Source of the DNA: Prauserella halophila
Lineage (GTDB): Bacteria; Actinomycetota; Actinomycetes; Mycobacteriales; Pseudonocardiaceae
Direction of reading: 5' to 3'
DNA: 64,000 bases
Assembly: GCF_024171895.1 (NCBI RefSeq)
Contig: NZ_JAMTCQ010000008.1
Location: 1,178,001 to 1,242,000 of the forward strand
Made by a program: the position numbers and the translations under genes. Position 1 is the stretch's first letter; each line of letters begins with the position of its first letter. Positions 1-10,626 of the stretch are shown here, piece by piece. The notes beneath the pieces are model-generated. The model had not been told where the DNA came from. It worked only from the letters and a program-made list of their open reading frames with translations, and did not search any database.

Positions 1-353
1 CCCCGCTCCCTGAGAATGTCCACTGCGGACAGTGCACTCACGACACCGAGCGGACCGTCGAACGCACCGCCACCGGGAACCGAGTCCAGGTGACTGCCGG
101 TGACGACCGCGTCCGGCCCCGGCGCGCCCCACCACGCCCACAGGTTGCCGTTGCGATCGTGTTCGACATCGAGCCCGCGCCGCCGCGCCTGGTCGGCGAA
201 CCACTCGCGCAGGTCGATCTCGGCGGTGTCGAACACGTGCCGGGAGTATCCGCCGCGACTGCGGTCACGCCCCACGTCGGCGAGGTCGGCGAGCAGCCCG
301 CTCGCGCTCGTCTCCGGTGTTCCGGTCACGTCCGCCATGGTCACGTCCGCCAT
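1..353 (-). CDS. M20-family Zn-dependent amidohydrolase (allantoate amidohydrolase type), partial
   Basis: Minus-strand gene running off the left edge; only the N-terminal 117 codons are present. Translation shows TGSHLDSVP followed by GAFDGPLG, the metal-ligand segment of M20 allantoate/N-carbamoyl-amino-acid amidohydrolases. It starts 2 bp after the hutU stop, so it is very likely the next gene of the hut operon. In actinomycetes such a gene is often found beside hutU; its exact role in histidine breakdown is not settled, and the substrate cannot be read from this fragment. Two in-frame ATGs (at 353 and 338) lie in a 15-bp direct duplication, giving a repeated MADVT start; either could be used. 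Confidence 0.8.
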   Translation of the reverse strand, partial: MADVTMADVTGTPETSASGLLADLADVGRDRSRGGYSRHVFDTAEIDLREWFADQARRRGLDVEHDRNGNLWAWWGAPGPDAVVTGSHLDSVPGGGAFDGPLGVVSALSAVDILRER

Positions 354-355
354 GG

Positions 356-1972
356 TCACCGCCGCATCGGGACGGTCAGGCCACCGGCCGTGGCGGCCTC
401 GGCCGCACGCTCGTATCCGGCGTCGACGTGCCGCAGCACGCCGGTGGCCGGATCGTTGCTGAGCACGCGTTCGAGCTTCCGCGCCGCCAGCTCCGTTCCG
501 TCGGCCACCGTGACCTGACCCGCGTGGATCGACCGGCCCATCCCGACACCGCCGCCGTGGTGGATGGACACCCAGGTGGCGCCCGAGGCCGTGTTGACGA
601 GCGCGTTCAGCAGCGGCCAGTCCGCGATCGCGTCCGAACCGTCCATCATGGACTCGGTCTCCCGGTAGGGCGAAGCGACGCTGCCCGAGTCGAGGTGATC
701 GCGGCCGATCACGACCGGCGCGCTCAGCTCCCCGGAGGCGACCATCTCGTTGAACCGCAGGCCCGCGAGGTGCCGCTCGCCGTGGCCGAGCCAGCAGATC
801 CGCGCGGGCAGACCCTGGAACGACACCCGCTCGCCCGCCATGCGGATCCAGCGCGCGAGGGATTCGTTCTCGGGAAACAGGTCCAGCACCGCCCGGTCGG
901 TGGCCGCGATGTCGGCAGGGTCGCCGGACAGCGCCGCCCACCGGAACGGGCCCTTGCCCTCGCAGAACAGCGGGCGGATGTAGGCGGGCACGAAGCCCGG
1001 GAAGTCGAACGCCCGCTCGTAGCCGGCGGTCTGGGCCTCGCTGCGCAGCGAGTTGCCGTAGTCGAACACCTCGGCGCCGCGGTCGGAGAACCCGACCATC
1101 GCGGCCACGTGCTCGGCCATCGACTCCCGCGCCCGGTCGGTGAACTCGTCGGGCTTGGCGGCGGCGTAGTCGTGCCAGTCGCCGACGTCCATCCCGGACG
1201 GCAGGTAGGCCAGCGGATCGTGTGCCGACGTCTGGTCGGTGACGATGTCGACGTCGACGTCGCGGCGCAGCAGTTCGGGCAGGATCTCGGCGGCGTTGCC
1301 GATCACGCCGACCGAGAGCGCGCGCCGGTCCGCCTTCGCCGCCGTCACCCGGGCGATCGCGTCGTCGAGGTCGGAGGCCAGCTCGTCGAGGTAGGCGGTG
1401 TCGAGGCGACGCTGCGCGCGGTGCGGATCGCATTCGATCACCAGCGCCGCGCCGTCGTTCATCGTCACCGCAAGCGGTTGCGCACCGCCCATGCCGCCGA
1501 GGCCCGCGGTGACCGTCAGCGTCCCGGCGAGCGTGCCGCCGAAGCGTTTCTCCGCCACGGCCGCGAACGTCTCGTACGTGCCCTGCAGGATTCCCTGGGT
1601 GCCGATGTAGATCCACGACCCGGCGGTCATCTGGCCGTACATCGTCAGGCCCAGGTTCTCCAGCCTGCGGAACTCCGGCCAGTTCGCCCAATCACCGACG
1701 AGGTTGGAGTTGGCGATGAGCACGCGCGGCGCCCACTCGTGCGTGCGGAGCACGCCGACGGGTTTGCCGGACTGCACGAGCAGCGTCTCGTCCTCGGCCA
1801 CGGTGGACAGCGTGGCGGCAATGGCGTCGTAGCTGGCCCGGTCACGGGCGGCCTTGCCGGTGCCGCCGTAGACGACGAGGTCCCCGGGCCGCTCGGCGAC
1901 CTCGGGGTGAAGGTTGTTGCGCAGCATCCGCAGCGCGGCCTCGGTCTGCCAGTTCGTGGTGCTCAGGCTCAT
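356..1972 (-). CDS. hutU: Urocanate hydratase
   Basis: Converts urocanate to 4-imidazolone-5-propionate, step two of histidine degradation, in the cytosol with tightly bound NAD+. The 538-aa product is close to the usual 550-560 aa. It contains the glycine-rich NAD+ segment [12 protein letters not shown] and the urocanase signature [10 protein letters not shown] with the active-site cysteine region, plus the conserved HHGGGVGMG near the C-terminus. The ATG start overlaps the hutH stop by 4 bp (ATGA), so the genes are translationally coupled in the order hutH-hutU-amidohydrolase. Assignment is secure. Confidence 0.97.
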   Translation of the reverse strand: MSLSTTNWQTEAALRMLRNNLHPEVAERPGDLVVYGGTGKAARDRASYDAIAATLSTVAEDETLLVQSGKPVGVLRTHEWAPRVLIANSNLVGDWANWPEFRRLENLGLTMYGQMTAGSWIYIGTQGILQGTYETFAAVAEKRFGGTLAGTLTVTAGLGGMGGAQPLAVTMNDGAALVIECDPHRAQRRLDTAYLDELASDLDDAIARVTAAKADRRALSVGVIGNAAEILPELLRRDVDVDIVTDQTSAHDPLAYLPSGMDVGDWHDYAAAKPDEFTDRARESMAEHVAAMVGFSDRGAEVFDYGNSLRSEAQTAGYERAFDFPGFVPAYIRPLFCEGKGPFRWAALSGDPADIAATDRAVLDLFPENESLARWIRMAGERVSFQGLPARICWLGHGERHLAGLRFNEMVASGELSAPVVIGRDHLDSGSVASPYRETESMMDGSDAIADWPLLNALVNTASGATWVSIHHGGGVGMGRSIHAGQVTVADGTELAARKLERVLSNDPATGVLRHVDAGYERAAEAATAGGLTVPMRR

Positions 1973-3504
1973 GCTTCCTCCACACAGTTCTGCACGGCGC
2001 CGGAGGCGATGAGCTCCTCGGCCGCGGCGATCTCGGGGGCGAGGTGACGGTCGGGGCCGGGGCCGCCGACGCGGGTGCGCAGCAGATCGCGGACCGCGCC
2101 CGTCACCGGCGCGGGCTGCAGCGGCGCACGCAGGTCGAGCGCTCGCGCGGCGGTGAGCAGTTCGACGGCCAGTACGGTGCGCAGGCCGTCCACCCCGCGG
2201 CGGAGCTTGCGTGCCGCCGACCAGCCCATGGACACGTGGTCCTCCTGCATCGCGCTGCTCGGGATGGAATCCACGGACGACGGCGTGGCCAGGCGCTTGA
2301 GTTCGCTGACGATGCCGGCCTGGGTGTACTGGGCGATCATGTGGCCGGAGTCGACGCCCGGGTCCGCGGCGAGGAACGCGGGCAGTCCGTGCGAACGGGC
2401 GGCATCGAGCATCCGGTCGGTGCGGCGTTCGGCGATCGAGGCGACGTCGGCGACCGGGATCGCGAGGAAGTCGAGCACGTAGCCGAGCGGCGCGCCGTGG
2501 AAGTTGCCGTTGGACTCCACGCGCCCGTCGGCGAGCACGACCGGATTGTCCACGGCGGACACGAGTTCACGGTCGGCGACCGCCTCGGCGTGGGCCAGCG
2601 TGTCCCGCGCGGCGCCGTGCACCTGTGGAGCGCAGCGCAGCGAGTAGGCGTCCTGCACCCGGGTGCAGTCGGGACCGCGGTGGCTGGCGACGATCTCCGA
2701 GCCTGCGAGCGCCTCGGCCATCCGCCGCGCCGAGACCGCCTGTCCCGGATGCGGGCGCAGCGCCTGCAGGTCGTCGGCGAACACGCGGTCGGTGCCGAGC
2801 TGCGCCTCGACGCTCATCGCCGCGGTGATGTCGGCGACGTCGAGCAGCCGGGCGAGGTCGTGGGCGGCCAGCGTGAGCATGCCGAGCATGCCGTCGGTGC
2901 CGTTGGTGAGCGCGAGGCCTTCCTTCTCCGCCAGCGTGACCGGCGTGATGCCGGCCTCGCGCAGCGCATCGGCTGCGGGCGCGGTGACGCCGTCGGGGGT
3001 GACGACCTCGCCCTCCCCCATCATCGCCAGCGCCACCGCCGACAGCGGAGCGAGGTCCCCCGAGCATCCCAGCGAGCCGTGCTCGGGCACGACCGGAGTG
3101 ATTCCGGCGTTGACCAGCGCTGCCAGGGTGTCGACGGTCGAGGTCCGCACCCCCGTGTGCCCGGTCGCCAGAGTGCGCAGGCGCAGCAGCATGAGTGCGC
3201 GCACGACCTCGGTCTCCACGGCGGGCCCCGCCCCGGCGGCGTGCGAGCGGATCAGTGAGCGTTGCAGGTCGGCCCGGCGTTCCGGCGGGATGCTGCGCAC
3301 GGCCAGTGCGCCGAAACCGGTCGACACGCCGTAGGACGGGGTCGTCGCGTCGGCCAGGGCCTCGACGTGCCCGCGGGCGGCGGCGACATTCTTCCTCGCC
3401 ACGGCGTCGACCGTCACCGGAGCGCGGTCACGGGCGACCGTGACGACGTCGCCGCGGTTCAGCGGAGCGGATCCGATCACTACCTCGTTCGGCTCGTTCG
3501 GCAT
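1969..3504 (-). CDS. hutH: Histidine ammonia-lyase
   Basis: Catalyses non-oxidative deamination of L-histidine to urocanate. The 511-aa protein has the usual family length. The MIO cofactor motif reads GCSGDLAPL, i.e. Cys-Ser-Gly instead of the textbook Ala-Ser-Gly; the aromatic-lyase signature allows Cys in this position, so the enzyme should be active. The N-terminal YGVSTGFG loop and the later FHGAPLGY segment are also typical. I chose the ATG at 3504 because the family-like sequence begins there and a GAGGG lies just upstream, though close; an in-frame ATG at 3537 would add 11 residues. The gene diverges from the IclR regulator, which probably controls it. Confidence 0.95.
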   Translation of the reverse strand: MPNEPNEVVIGSAPLNRGDVVTVARDRAPVTVDAVARKNVAAARGHVEALADATTPSYGVSTGFGALAVRSIPPERRADLQRSLIRSHAAGAGPAVETEVVRALMLLRLRTLATGHTGVRTSTVDTLAALVNAGITPVVPEHGSLGCSGDLAPLSAVALAMMGEGEVVTPDGVTAPAADALREAGITPVTLAEKEGLALTNGTDGMLGMLTLAAHDLARLLDVADITAAMSVEAQLGTDRVFADDLQALRPHPGQAVSARRMAEALAGSEIVASHRGPDCTRVQDAYSLRCAPQVHGAARDTLAHAEAVADRELVSAVDNPVVLADGRVESNGNFHGAPLGYVLDFLAIPVADVASIAERRTDRMLDAARSHGLPAFLAADPGVDSGHMIAQYTQAGIVSELKRLATPSSVDSIPSSAMQEDHVSMGWSAARKLRRGVDGLRTVLAVELLTAARALDLRAPLQPAPVTGAVRDLLRTRVGGPGPDRHLAPEIAAAEELIASGAVQNCVEEA

Positions 3505-3585
3505 GCCCTCATTGCACCGCGTGAGCGGCCTGCTCATCAGCGGCAGCGTTACGATTTCCGTCTCGGATCTCAGACAGGAGGGATG

Positions 3586-4473
3586 ATGGCGCAGGACAAG
3601 CCGCCTGACGATCTTCCCCAACGGCACGGGCCCGGGAACGTGCCTGCGCTGCGGCGCGGGCTCGCACTGCTCGGCGTGCTCGCGCGGCACGCCGGGCCGG
3701 TCACGGCCGCGACGCTGGCCCGCGAGGCGGGCCTGCCCCGCTCGTCCACGTACCACCTGCTGGCCGAACTGCAGGCCGCCGGATTCGTCGTCCACCTGCC
3801 CGCCGAGCGGCGGTATGCGCTCGGGATCGCCGCGTTCGAGCTCGGCTCGTCGTACCTGCGCCACGATCCGCTCGAACGGCTGGCCGGGCCGATCCTGCGG
3901 CGGCTCGTCGACGAGACCGGTCACACGGCCCACCTCGGGGTACTGCACGGCAACGAGCTCGTCTACCTCATCAAGGAACGCCCGCCGCAGCCGCAGACGG
4001 TCGTGACCGACGTGGGCGTGCGGTTGCCCGCACAGCTGACGGCCTCCGGCAGAGCGATGCTGACGCACCTGCCGAATCCGCAGGTCAGAGCACTGTTTCC
4101 GACGGCGTCGGTCTTCGTGCGCCGCACCGGCCGGGGCCCGCGGAGTCTGGCGGAGCTGCGGGCGGCACTCGCCGCCCACCACCGGCTCGGCTGGGCGGTC
4201 GAGGACGGCCACGTGACCGCGGAGTTCGCCTCGGTCGCATACCCGGCGTTCGACCACGGCGGCCGCCCGCTGGCCGCCATCAGCCTGACCTTCCGCCACC
4301 GCTGCGCCGACACAGGCGACGCAGACGGCACGGGGAGCACGGGCGGCACGGGCGCGGACGCCCCGGTCGCCGATACCGAATGCGGCGGCACCTGGCCCGA
4401 CCTCGCAGGCCGGGTCCGCCGCGCGGCCGGCGAACTCACCACCCGGGTCGGCGGCCTGCCACCGCCGGCATGA
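3586..4473 (+). CDS. IclR-family transcriptional regulator, probable hut regulator
   Basis: N-terminal winged helix (RRGLALLGVLARHAGPVTAA, then a recognition helix LPRSSTYHLLAEL) followed by the IclR effector-binding domain (LRRLVDETGHTAHLGVLHG, VRLPAQLTASGRAMLTHL). About 295 aa, slightly longer than most IclR proteins because of a Gly/Thr/Asp-rich insert near residues 245-265. AGGAGGG precedes a double ATG; the second ATG (3586) has better spacing, the first is at 3583. Divergent placement about 80 bp from hutH suggests local control of histidine degradation, with the effector perhaps urocanate or histidine (inference). Confidence 0.9.
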   Translation: MAQDKPPDDLPQRHGPGNVPALRRGLALLGVLARHAGPVTAATLAREAGLPRSSTYHLLAELQAAGFVVHLPAERRYALGIAAFELGSSYLRHDPLERLAGPILRRLVDETGHTAHLGVLHGNELVYLIKERPPQPQTVVTDVGVRLPAQLTASGRAMLTHLPNPQVRALFPTASVFVRRTGRGPRSLAELRAALAAHHRLGWAVEDGHVTAEFASVAYPAFDHGGRPLAAISLTFRHRCADTGDADGTGSTGGTGADAPVADTECGGTWPDLAGRVRRAAGELTTRVGGLPPPA

Positions 4474-4686
4474 ACGGGACCTCGGCCGGTTCCCCGCGGT
4501 GGCGAACATCGACCGGCGAATTCGGCCGAACGGACCATGGATGTGCGCCGTTCGGCGCAGTCTGGTTTCTCCGCGCACTCGCCGATCGACGGGCGTTCAA
4601 AGGTCGTTCATCGCGACCTGCGTGGCGGGACATGTCGGACGTGTGGGGTGAATCCGACCTTCCCGGACTTCCAAGGAGCGTCAGTC

Positions 4687-6051
4687 ATGGTCCAACGACC
4701 CACCACCCCGTCCGGCCTGTCCCGCCGCGGTTTCCTCCGCAGCGGAGCGGCCGTCGGCGCCACGTCGGCGCTGCTGGGCATGATGAACGGCACCGCGTCC
4801 GCCACGCCGGGCCACGGCCACGGTCACGGTCATGGCCACGGCCACGGCCCGCCGCAGGCCGACAACAACGGCGGGTACGGCCCGCTTCGGCCCGCCCCCG
4901 GTGGCGAGCTGCTGCTGCCCGCCGGCTTCTCGTATGTCGCGTTCGGACACACGGGAACCCCCATGAGCGACGGCAATCCCACTCCGGGCATGCACGACGG
5001 CATGGCCGCATTCGCTGGTGAGGACGGGCGCATCCGCCTGGTGCGCAACCACGAGAACAGCGGGGGCGCGGCATTCGCCTCGCCGTCGTACGACCCGGGC
5101 GCCGCGGGCGGCACCACGACGATGGTGTACGACCCGGAGAAGCAGGAACTGCTGGACACGTTCCCCAGCCTCACCGGCACGATCCGCAACTGCGCGGGCG
5201 GGCCGACGCCGTGGGGCTCGTGGCTCTCCTGCGAGGAGACGTTCACCGGCCTCGACGTCGACACCCCGCACGGGTACGTGTTCGAGGTTCCGGCCGGCGC
5301 CGACGGTCCGGTGGACCCGGTGCCGTACAAGGAAATGGGCCGGTTCGTGCACGAGGCCGTCGCGATCGACGAGGCCACCGGCGTCGTCTACCAGACCGAG
5401 GACCGCGGCAGCGCAGGCTTCTACCGGTTCGTGCCGAACAAGCCGGGTGACCTGGCCGCGGGCGGTCAGCTGCAGATGCTGGCCGTCAAGGACAAGCCGA
5501 ACTTCGACACGCGGATCGGCCAGAAGCCGAACCGGACGCTGCCGGTCGAGTGGGTCGACATCGACGACCCGGATCCCGACAGCGACGACACGCTCGCCGT
5601 CGCCCGGCAGGGCTGGGACAAGGGCGCTGCCGTGTTCGCGCGGCTGGAAGGTGCCTGGTTCGGCGCCGGGTCGATCTACCTGAACTCGACCAGCGGTGGC
5701 GACGCAGGCATCGGTCAGGTGTGGGAATACCGGGCTCGTGGAAACTCGGGCGGCCAGCTCGTGCTGGTGTACGAGTCGACGGACCCGGACCTGCTCGAGA
5801 GCCCGGACAACATCTGCGTCTCGCCCAACTCGGGCGGGCTGGTGCTGTGCGAGGACGGCAGCGGGAAGGACCTGCTGCGCGGCGTGACGAGCCGTGGCGA
5901 GATCTTCGATTTCGCCGAGCTGAACTCGTCGAACACCAGTGAACTCGCGGGCGCCACGTTCTCCCCGGACGGGAAGACGCTGTTCTTCAACGTCCAGTCG
6001 CCGGGCATCACGTACGCCGTCACCGGGCCCTGGGAGCGGGGCGCGCTGTGA
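4687..6051 (+). CDS. Tat-exported DUF839/PhoX-like phosphatase-family protein
   Basis: 454-aa protein with a twin-arginine signal peptide (LSRRGFLRSGAAVGATSALL, residues about 11-30) ending at ASA, so it is exported folded. A linker of six Gly-His repeats follows. The rest is a DUF839 beta-propeller as in PhoX-type phosphatases: RLVRNHENSGG, CAGGPTPWGSWLSCEE and VYQTEDRGSAGFYRF are characteristic metal-site regions. PhoX enzymes use Ca2+/Fe; whether this one is a phosphatase is not proven. An upstream in-frame ATG is rejected because AAGGAG sits 8 bp before the ATG at 4687 and the Tat signal starts there. Confidence 0.88.
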   Translation: MVQRPTTPSGLSRRGFLRSGAAVGATSALLGMMNGTASATPGHGHGHGHGHGHGPPQADNNGGYGPLRPAPGGELLLPAGFSYVAFGHTGTPMSDGNPTPGMHDGMAAFAGEDGRIRLVRNHENSGGAAFASPSYDPGAAGGTTTMVYDPEKQELLDTFPSLTGTIRNCAGGPTPWGSWLSCEETFTGLDVDTPHGYVFEVPAGADGPVDPVPYKEMGRFVHEAVAIDEATGVVYQTEDRGSAGFYRFVPNKPGDLAAGGQLQMLAVKDKPNFDTRIGQKPNRTLPVEWVDIDDPDPDSDDTLAVARQGWDKGAAVFARLEGAWFGAGSIYLNSTSGGDAGIGQVWEYRARGNSGGQLVLVYESTDPDLLESPDNICVSPNSGGLVLCEDGSGKDLLRGVTSRGEIFDFAELNSSNTSELAGATFSPDGKTLFFNVQSPGITYAVTGPWERGAL

Positions 6052-6094
6052 CGGACCGGTAGCGCGGGGCCCGGAGCGGGCTCCGCGTCACGAG

Positions 6095-6132
6095 CGGCCC
6101 GGGGCGGTGATCCGGAACACCGCCCCGGGCCG
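6095..6132 (+). terminator. Strong hairpin after the DUF839 gene
   Basis: Perfect 15-bp inverted repeat (left arm 6095-6109, right arm 6118-6132, 8-nt loop) rich in G and C, 43 bp past the stop codon. No U-run follows, as is common for actinomycete terminators. Confidence 0.7.
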
Positions 6133-6385
6133 CCTTCCGGCCTGCGTGGACGGGGGCCGAGGATCGCACGTTCCGGTAGGATCTCCGGCATCATCCCGTC
6201 AGCTGCACGCTCGGGCGTCGGCGAACCACGCCCGAGCAGCGGTGCCGACGGCTGAATCGGGATGCTCCGGCCGGGGAACCTCCTGGTCGGGACGGTCAGT
6301 ACAGGCACCTGCCAGGAAGGGCAATGGACGACAGTTGTAGTACCGGCACCCGGACCGTGAGCGAACGCACCGCGAGGTGCCGCAC
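6133..6385 (+). promoter_or_regulatory. Leader/promoter region of the CNNM pair
   Basis: No gene is visible here. A 9-bp inverted repeat (6209-6217 with 6229-6237) could fold in a transcript leader. I could not match the region to a known riboswitch, although magnesium-linked leaders would be conceivable upstream of CNNM proteins. Confidence 0.3.
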
Positions 6386-7810
6386 ATGATCTGGGCCCTC
6401 AGCCTCCTGCTCGGCGTCGTCGTCATCCTGGCCGTGATCGCCGCGAACGGCTACTTCGTGGCCCAAGAGTTCGCCTACATGGCCGTCGACCGTTCCCGGC
6501 TGGCCGCACTGGCCGAATCCGGGAACCGGTCGGCGAAGCGCGCACTGGCGATCACGCGCCGCACCTCGTTCATGCTGTCCGGGGCGCAGCTCGGCATCAC
6601 CGTGACGGGCCTGCTCGTCGGTTACGTGGCCGAACCGCTGGTCGGCAACGCACTGGGGACGGCGCTGGGCGGTGTCGGTGTCCCGACGGCGGTCGGCATC
6701 GCCGTCGGCACCGTGGCGACGCTGGTGCTGTCGACGCTGGTGCAGATGCTCGTCGGCGAACTGTTCCCCAAGAACCTGGCGATCGCCGCTCCGGAGCGGT
6801 TCGCGCTGTGGCTGGCCGGTTCGACGACCCTGTACCTGACGCTGTTCGGGTGGCTCATCCGGATCTTCGATGCCGCGTCGAACGCCCTGTTGCGACTGCT
6901 GCGTATCGAACCGGTGCACGACGTCGAGCATTCGGCGACGGCGCGCGACCTCGAGCACATCGTCGCCGACTCCCGCGCCACGGGTGACCTGCCCGCAGAG
7001 CTGTCGATGCTGCTCGACCGGGTGCTGGACTTCCCCGATCAGGACGTCGAGCACGCGATGAACCCGAGGGCGCGGGTCGACGTCGTGACCGGCGACACTC
7101 CGGTCTCCCGGGTGCGCGAGCTCATGGCCGGCGGCCACACGCGTTACCCCGTGATCGACGAGGCGGGCGATGTGCTCGGCGTGGCCGAGTTGGCGGCCGT
7201 GCTGGCCCGGCCTGCCGACGACGAGGCGCCGGTGTCCCAGCTGTGCCGATCGCCCCTGTTACTGCCGACCACGATGTCCCTGCCGGACGCCTACGCCAGG
7301 TTGACCGCGTCCCGCAACGAACTCGCCTGCGTCCTCGACGAGTACGGCGGATTCGCCGGCATCCTCACGATCGAGGACCTCGCCGAGGAACTGGTCGGCG
7401 AGCTGCAGGACGAACACGACAGCCCGGAACCTGCCCCGGTGGCGGAGCAGGACGACGGCACCTGGCTGGTCACCGGTGACGTGCACGTCGACGAGGTGGA
7501 GCGCGCAGTCGGCCACGACCTCCCGTCCGGGGACGTCGAAACGGTCGCGGGCCTGACCATCGCGGCGCACGGCGCGCTCCCGCCGACAGGCGCGACCGTG
7601 CTGGTCGACCTGCCGCAGTCCGGGGCCGAGCTCGCCGAGCCGCAACCGCCTGCCCCGCAGGCGCTACGGGTGGACGTGCTCGATGTCGACCGTCACGTGC
7701 CGTCGCGGCTCCGGCTCACGCTGCAGCCCACCGATACGGAGGAACCCGCCGGGACCGACGCCGACGACGGCGCTGCCGAGGCCGGCGAGACTGCCGGGGA
7801 GACACGATGA
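6386..7810 (+). CDS. CNNM/HlyC-CorC family membrane protein with CBS domains
   Basis: 474 aa. N-terminal CNNM transmembrane domain with about four helices (residues 1-190, including AANGYFVAQEFAYMAVDRSRL and GVPTAVGIAVGTVATLVLSTL), then a CBS pair (DTPVSRVRELMAGGHTRYPV; LACVLDEYGGFAGILTIEDL) and a C-terminal CorC/HlyC domain (TWLVTGDVHVDEVERAVG). Family members are implicated in Mg2+/Co2+ efflux or homeostasis; 'hemolysin' names are historical. GAGG lies 8 bp before the ATG at 6386; the GTG at 6377 overlaps that site. Overlaps the next, related gene by 4 bp. Confidence 0.9.
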   Translation: MIWALSLLLGVVVILAVIAANGYFVAQEFAYMAVDRSRLAALAESGNRSAKRALAITRRTSFMLSGAQLGITVTGLLVGYVAEPLVGNALGTALGGVGVPTAVGIAVGTVATLVLSTLVQMLVGELFPKNLAIAAPERFALWLAGSTTLYLTLFGWLIRIFDAASNALLRLLRIEPVHDVEHSATARDLEHIVADSRATGDLPAELSMLLDRVLDFPDQDVEHAMNPRARVDVVTGDTPVSRVRELMAGGHTRYPVIDEAGDVLGVAELAAVLARPADDEAPVSQLCRSPLLLPTTMSLPDAYARLTASRNELACVLDEYGGFAGILTIEDLAEELVGELQDEHDSPEPAPVAEQDDGTWLVTGDVHVDEVERAVGHDLPSGDVETVAGLTIAAHGALPPTGATVLVDLPQSGAELAEPQPPAPQALRVDVLDVDRHVPSRLRLTLQPTDTEEPAGTDADDGAAEAGETAGETR

Positions 7811-8823
7811 GCAACCCCTGGATCGTGATCGCCGCGACGGTACTGATCATCGTGGCCAGCGCGTTCTTCGTGGCGGTCGAGTTCGCCACGCTCGGAGCGA
7901 AACGCCATCGCCTCGAGGAAGCCGCCGCGACGAGCCGCTCGGCACGCGCCGCGCTGCGCAGTTCCCGCGAACTGACCCTGCTGCTGGCCGGCTGTCAGCT
8001 CGGCATCACCGGCGCCACCCTCGCGCTCGGCGCGGTCGCCAAACCCGCCGTGCACCACTGGCTCACCCCGCTCATCGAGGCGGTCGGCGCGCCGTACTGG
8101 GTCGCCGACGCGTCGGCGTTCACGTTGGCGCTCGTCACGATGACGTTCCTGCACCTGGTGGTCGGCGAGATGGCGCCGAAGTCCTGGGCGATCGCCCATC
8201 CGGAGCGGTCCGCGACCCTGCTCGCCCTGCCCGCGCGCGTCCTGGTGGCGACGACACGGCCGTTGCTGCTGGCCATCAACACGGCGGCGAACCGGCTGGT
8301 GCGGTGGACCGGTGTCACACCCGCCGACGAGGTCGCGACGGGGCAGAACCCGGAAGGCTTGCGACAGCTGGTGAAACACTCCGTCGAGGCGGGAACCCTC
8401 GACGACCTGTCCTCGGCGCAGCTGTCCGGCGCGCTGGATCTGCAGCGCGTGACGGTCCGCGACGTCGTGGCAGGGCCTCCGGTCACGGTGCCGACCCGGG
8501 CGAGGGCGGCCGACGTCCGCGACGCCGCCCGCGAGTCCGGCCACCGGCGCATCCTCGTGGGCGAGCGCGACCCGCGATCCGTCGTCCACGTCCGCGACAC
8601 CTTGCTGCTCGCCGACGACGCACCGGTCGTGCCGGTGGCGCATCCGGTGCTCGAACTGCCGCCGGACACGCCCCTCTACACGGCGCTGACCCGGATGCGC
8701 GAGACCGCGCAGCACCTCGCCGTGGTGCACACCACCGGCGGCGCGGGAGTGATCACCATCGCCGACATCCTGGGCCGGGTGCTGCCGGGCGAGTCGACGA
8801 CCGCGGACGCCCGCAGCTCCTGA
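7807..8823 (+). CDS. CNNM/CBS membrane protein, shorter partner
   Basis: 338 aa, same architecture as its upstream neighbour but without the C-terminal CorC/HlyC domain: CNNM membrane domain (AFFVAVEFATLGAKRHRLEE, LLAGCQLGITGATLALGA, LHLVVGEMAPKSWAI) then CBS segments around residues 205-330. Its ATG overlaps the upstream stop (ATGA), so the two are co-translated. Paired long and short CNNM proteins are common in actinomycetes and probably form a complex; the transported ion is inferred to be Mg2+ or a related divalent metal. Confidence 0.88.
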   Translation: MSNPWIVIAATVLIIVASAFFVAVEFATLGAKRHRLEEAAATSRSARAALRSSRELTLLLAGCQLGITGATLALGAVAKPAVHHWLTPLIEAVGAPYWVADASAFTLALVTMTFLHLVVGEMAPKSWAIAHPERSATLLALPARVLVATTRPLLLAINTAANRLVRWTGVTPADEVATGQNPEGLRQLVKHSVEAGTLDDLSSAQLSGALDLQRVTVRDVVAGPPVTVPTRARAADVRDAARESGHRRILVGERDPRSVVHVRDTLLLADDAPVVPVAHPVLELPPDTPLYTALTRMRETAQHLAVVHTTGGAGVITIADILGRVLPGESTTADARSS

Positions 8824-8902
8824 GCCGCGCCGCGACGGCCCGGCTGCGGATCCGCACAGCGCTGCCGCTGCGCTGTGCCTCAAGTCGCTGCGCCGTACCT
8901 AG

Positions 8903-8955
8903 AGCTGCGCTGTGCTTCAGGCAGCTGCGCTGTGCTTCAGGCAGCTGCGCTGTGC
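8903..8955. repeat. 20-bp tandem repeat
   Basis: Unit agctgcgctgtgcttcaggc occurs twice exactly (8903-8922, 8923-8942) plus 13 bp of a third copy; imperfect related copies extend back to about 8862. The stretch 8824-9085 has no complete gene. Confidence 0.85.
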
Positions 8956-9085
8956 AGGCGGACGTCGGCCACTCCGGTGCCTGCGTCCGCCGCCAGCGCA
9001 AGGGTCGTGGCCAGCAGGCCGGGGAACCGGTCTTCGAACTCGTCACTGCGTAGCCGCACGAAACACCGCTTGCCCGGGCGACGTC
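8937..9085 (-). pseudogene. C-terminal remnant of an unidentified gene
   Basis: A minus-strand frame open from about 9092 to a TGA at 8937-8939, running into the 20-bp repeat, translates with normal codon bias (for example FVRLRSDEFEDRFPGLL and ALAADAGTGVADVRLHS). It has no start and an in-frame stop just upstream, so it looks like the tail of a gene cut off where the MFS remnant begins on the other strand. Family not recognised. Confidence 0.35.
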
Positions 9086-9088
9086 ACG

Positions 9089-9559
9089 GTGGCACTGCTG
9101 GTCGGCGTCGTGGCCGTGTTCTTCGGCGGCGCACTCAGCGACAAGCTGTCGCCGCGGCCGGCGCGGCTGATCGTGCTCGGTGGCCACTGTCTGGCCCTGG
9201 GGGCCCTGGCGGCCTATCTCGCCTCCGGTGCCGGCTTCGGCCTGACGCTGTTCCTGTTCGTCGCCGTGTGGTCGGTCTTCGCGTGGGCGCTGAGCCCGGT
9301 CATCCAGGCGAGCATCATGAGCGTCGCCGACGACCAGCCCATGCTCGCCATGTCGCTGGGCATCAGCGGCCTCTACGGCGGCAGCGCACTCGGCGCCGCA
9401 CTCGGCGGCTACCTCGTCGACAACTACGGGCCCGCCGCGATCCCGCTCGTGGGCACCGTCTGGCTGGCCATCGGCGTCGCCTGTGCCCTGGTCCGCCCGG
9501 CTCCCGCCGCCGACACGACCGAGGACACCGAGGCCTCGGTCCCACCGCATCCGTCCTGA
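9089..9559 (+). pseudogene. MFS transporter, C-terminal fragment
   Basis: About 156 codons resembling the last five or six helices of a major facilitator: AVFFGGALSDKLSPR (loop motif), SVFAWALSPVIQASIMS, GISGLYGGSALGAALGGYL, then a short acidic tail. The N-terminal half is missing; upstream of about 9085 the sequence switches to unrelated, repeat-bearing DNA. A GTG at 9089 could start translation but lacks a clear ribosome site. Best read as a transporter truncated by rearrangement. Confidence 0.7.
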
Positions 9560-9581
9560 CCGAGAATCCGGCGTGACCCGG

Positions 9582-10553
<972 letters not shown>

Positions 10554-10626
10554 GGCACCACCCTCGCGTGGCCGCACCGGCCGGAGGGAGGCCGCCGCGG
10601 GGCCACCCTCCGTAGACTCTGCATCC

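Noticed and set aside
3043-3069. HutH active-site motif Cys-Ser-Gly instead of Ala-Ser-Gly as a novelty
   Set aside because: The established aromatic ammonia-lyase signature allows Cys at this position, so it is ordinary variation.
1969-4578. An 869-codon version of HutH extending over the IclR gene
   Set aside because: The N-terminal extension is antisense to the IclR gene and low-complexity; family length and sequence start at 3504.
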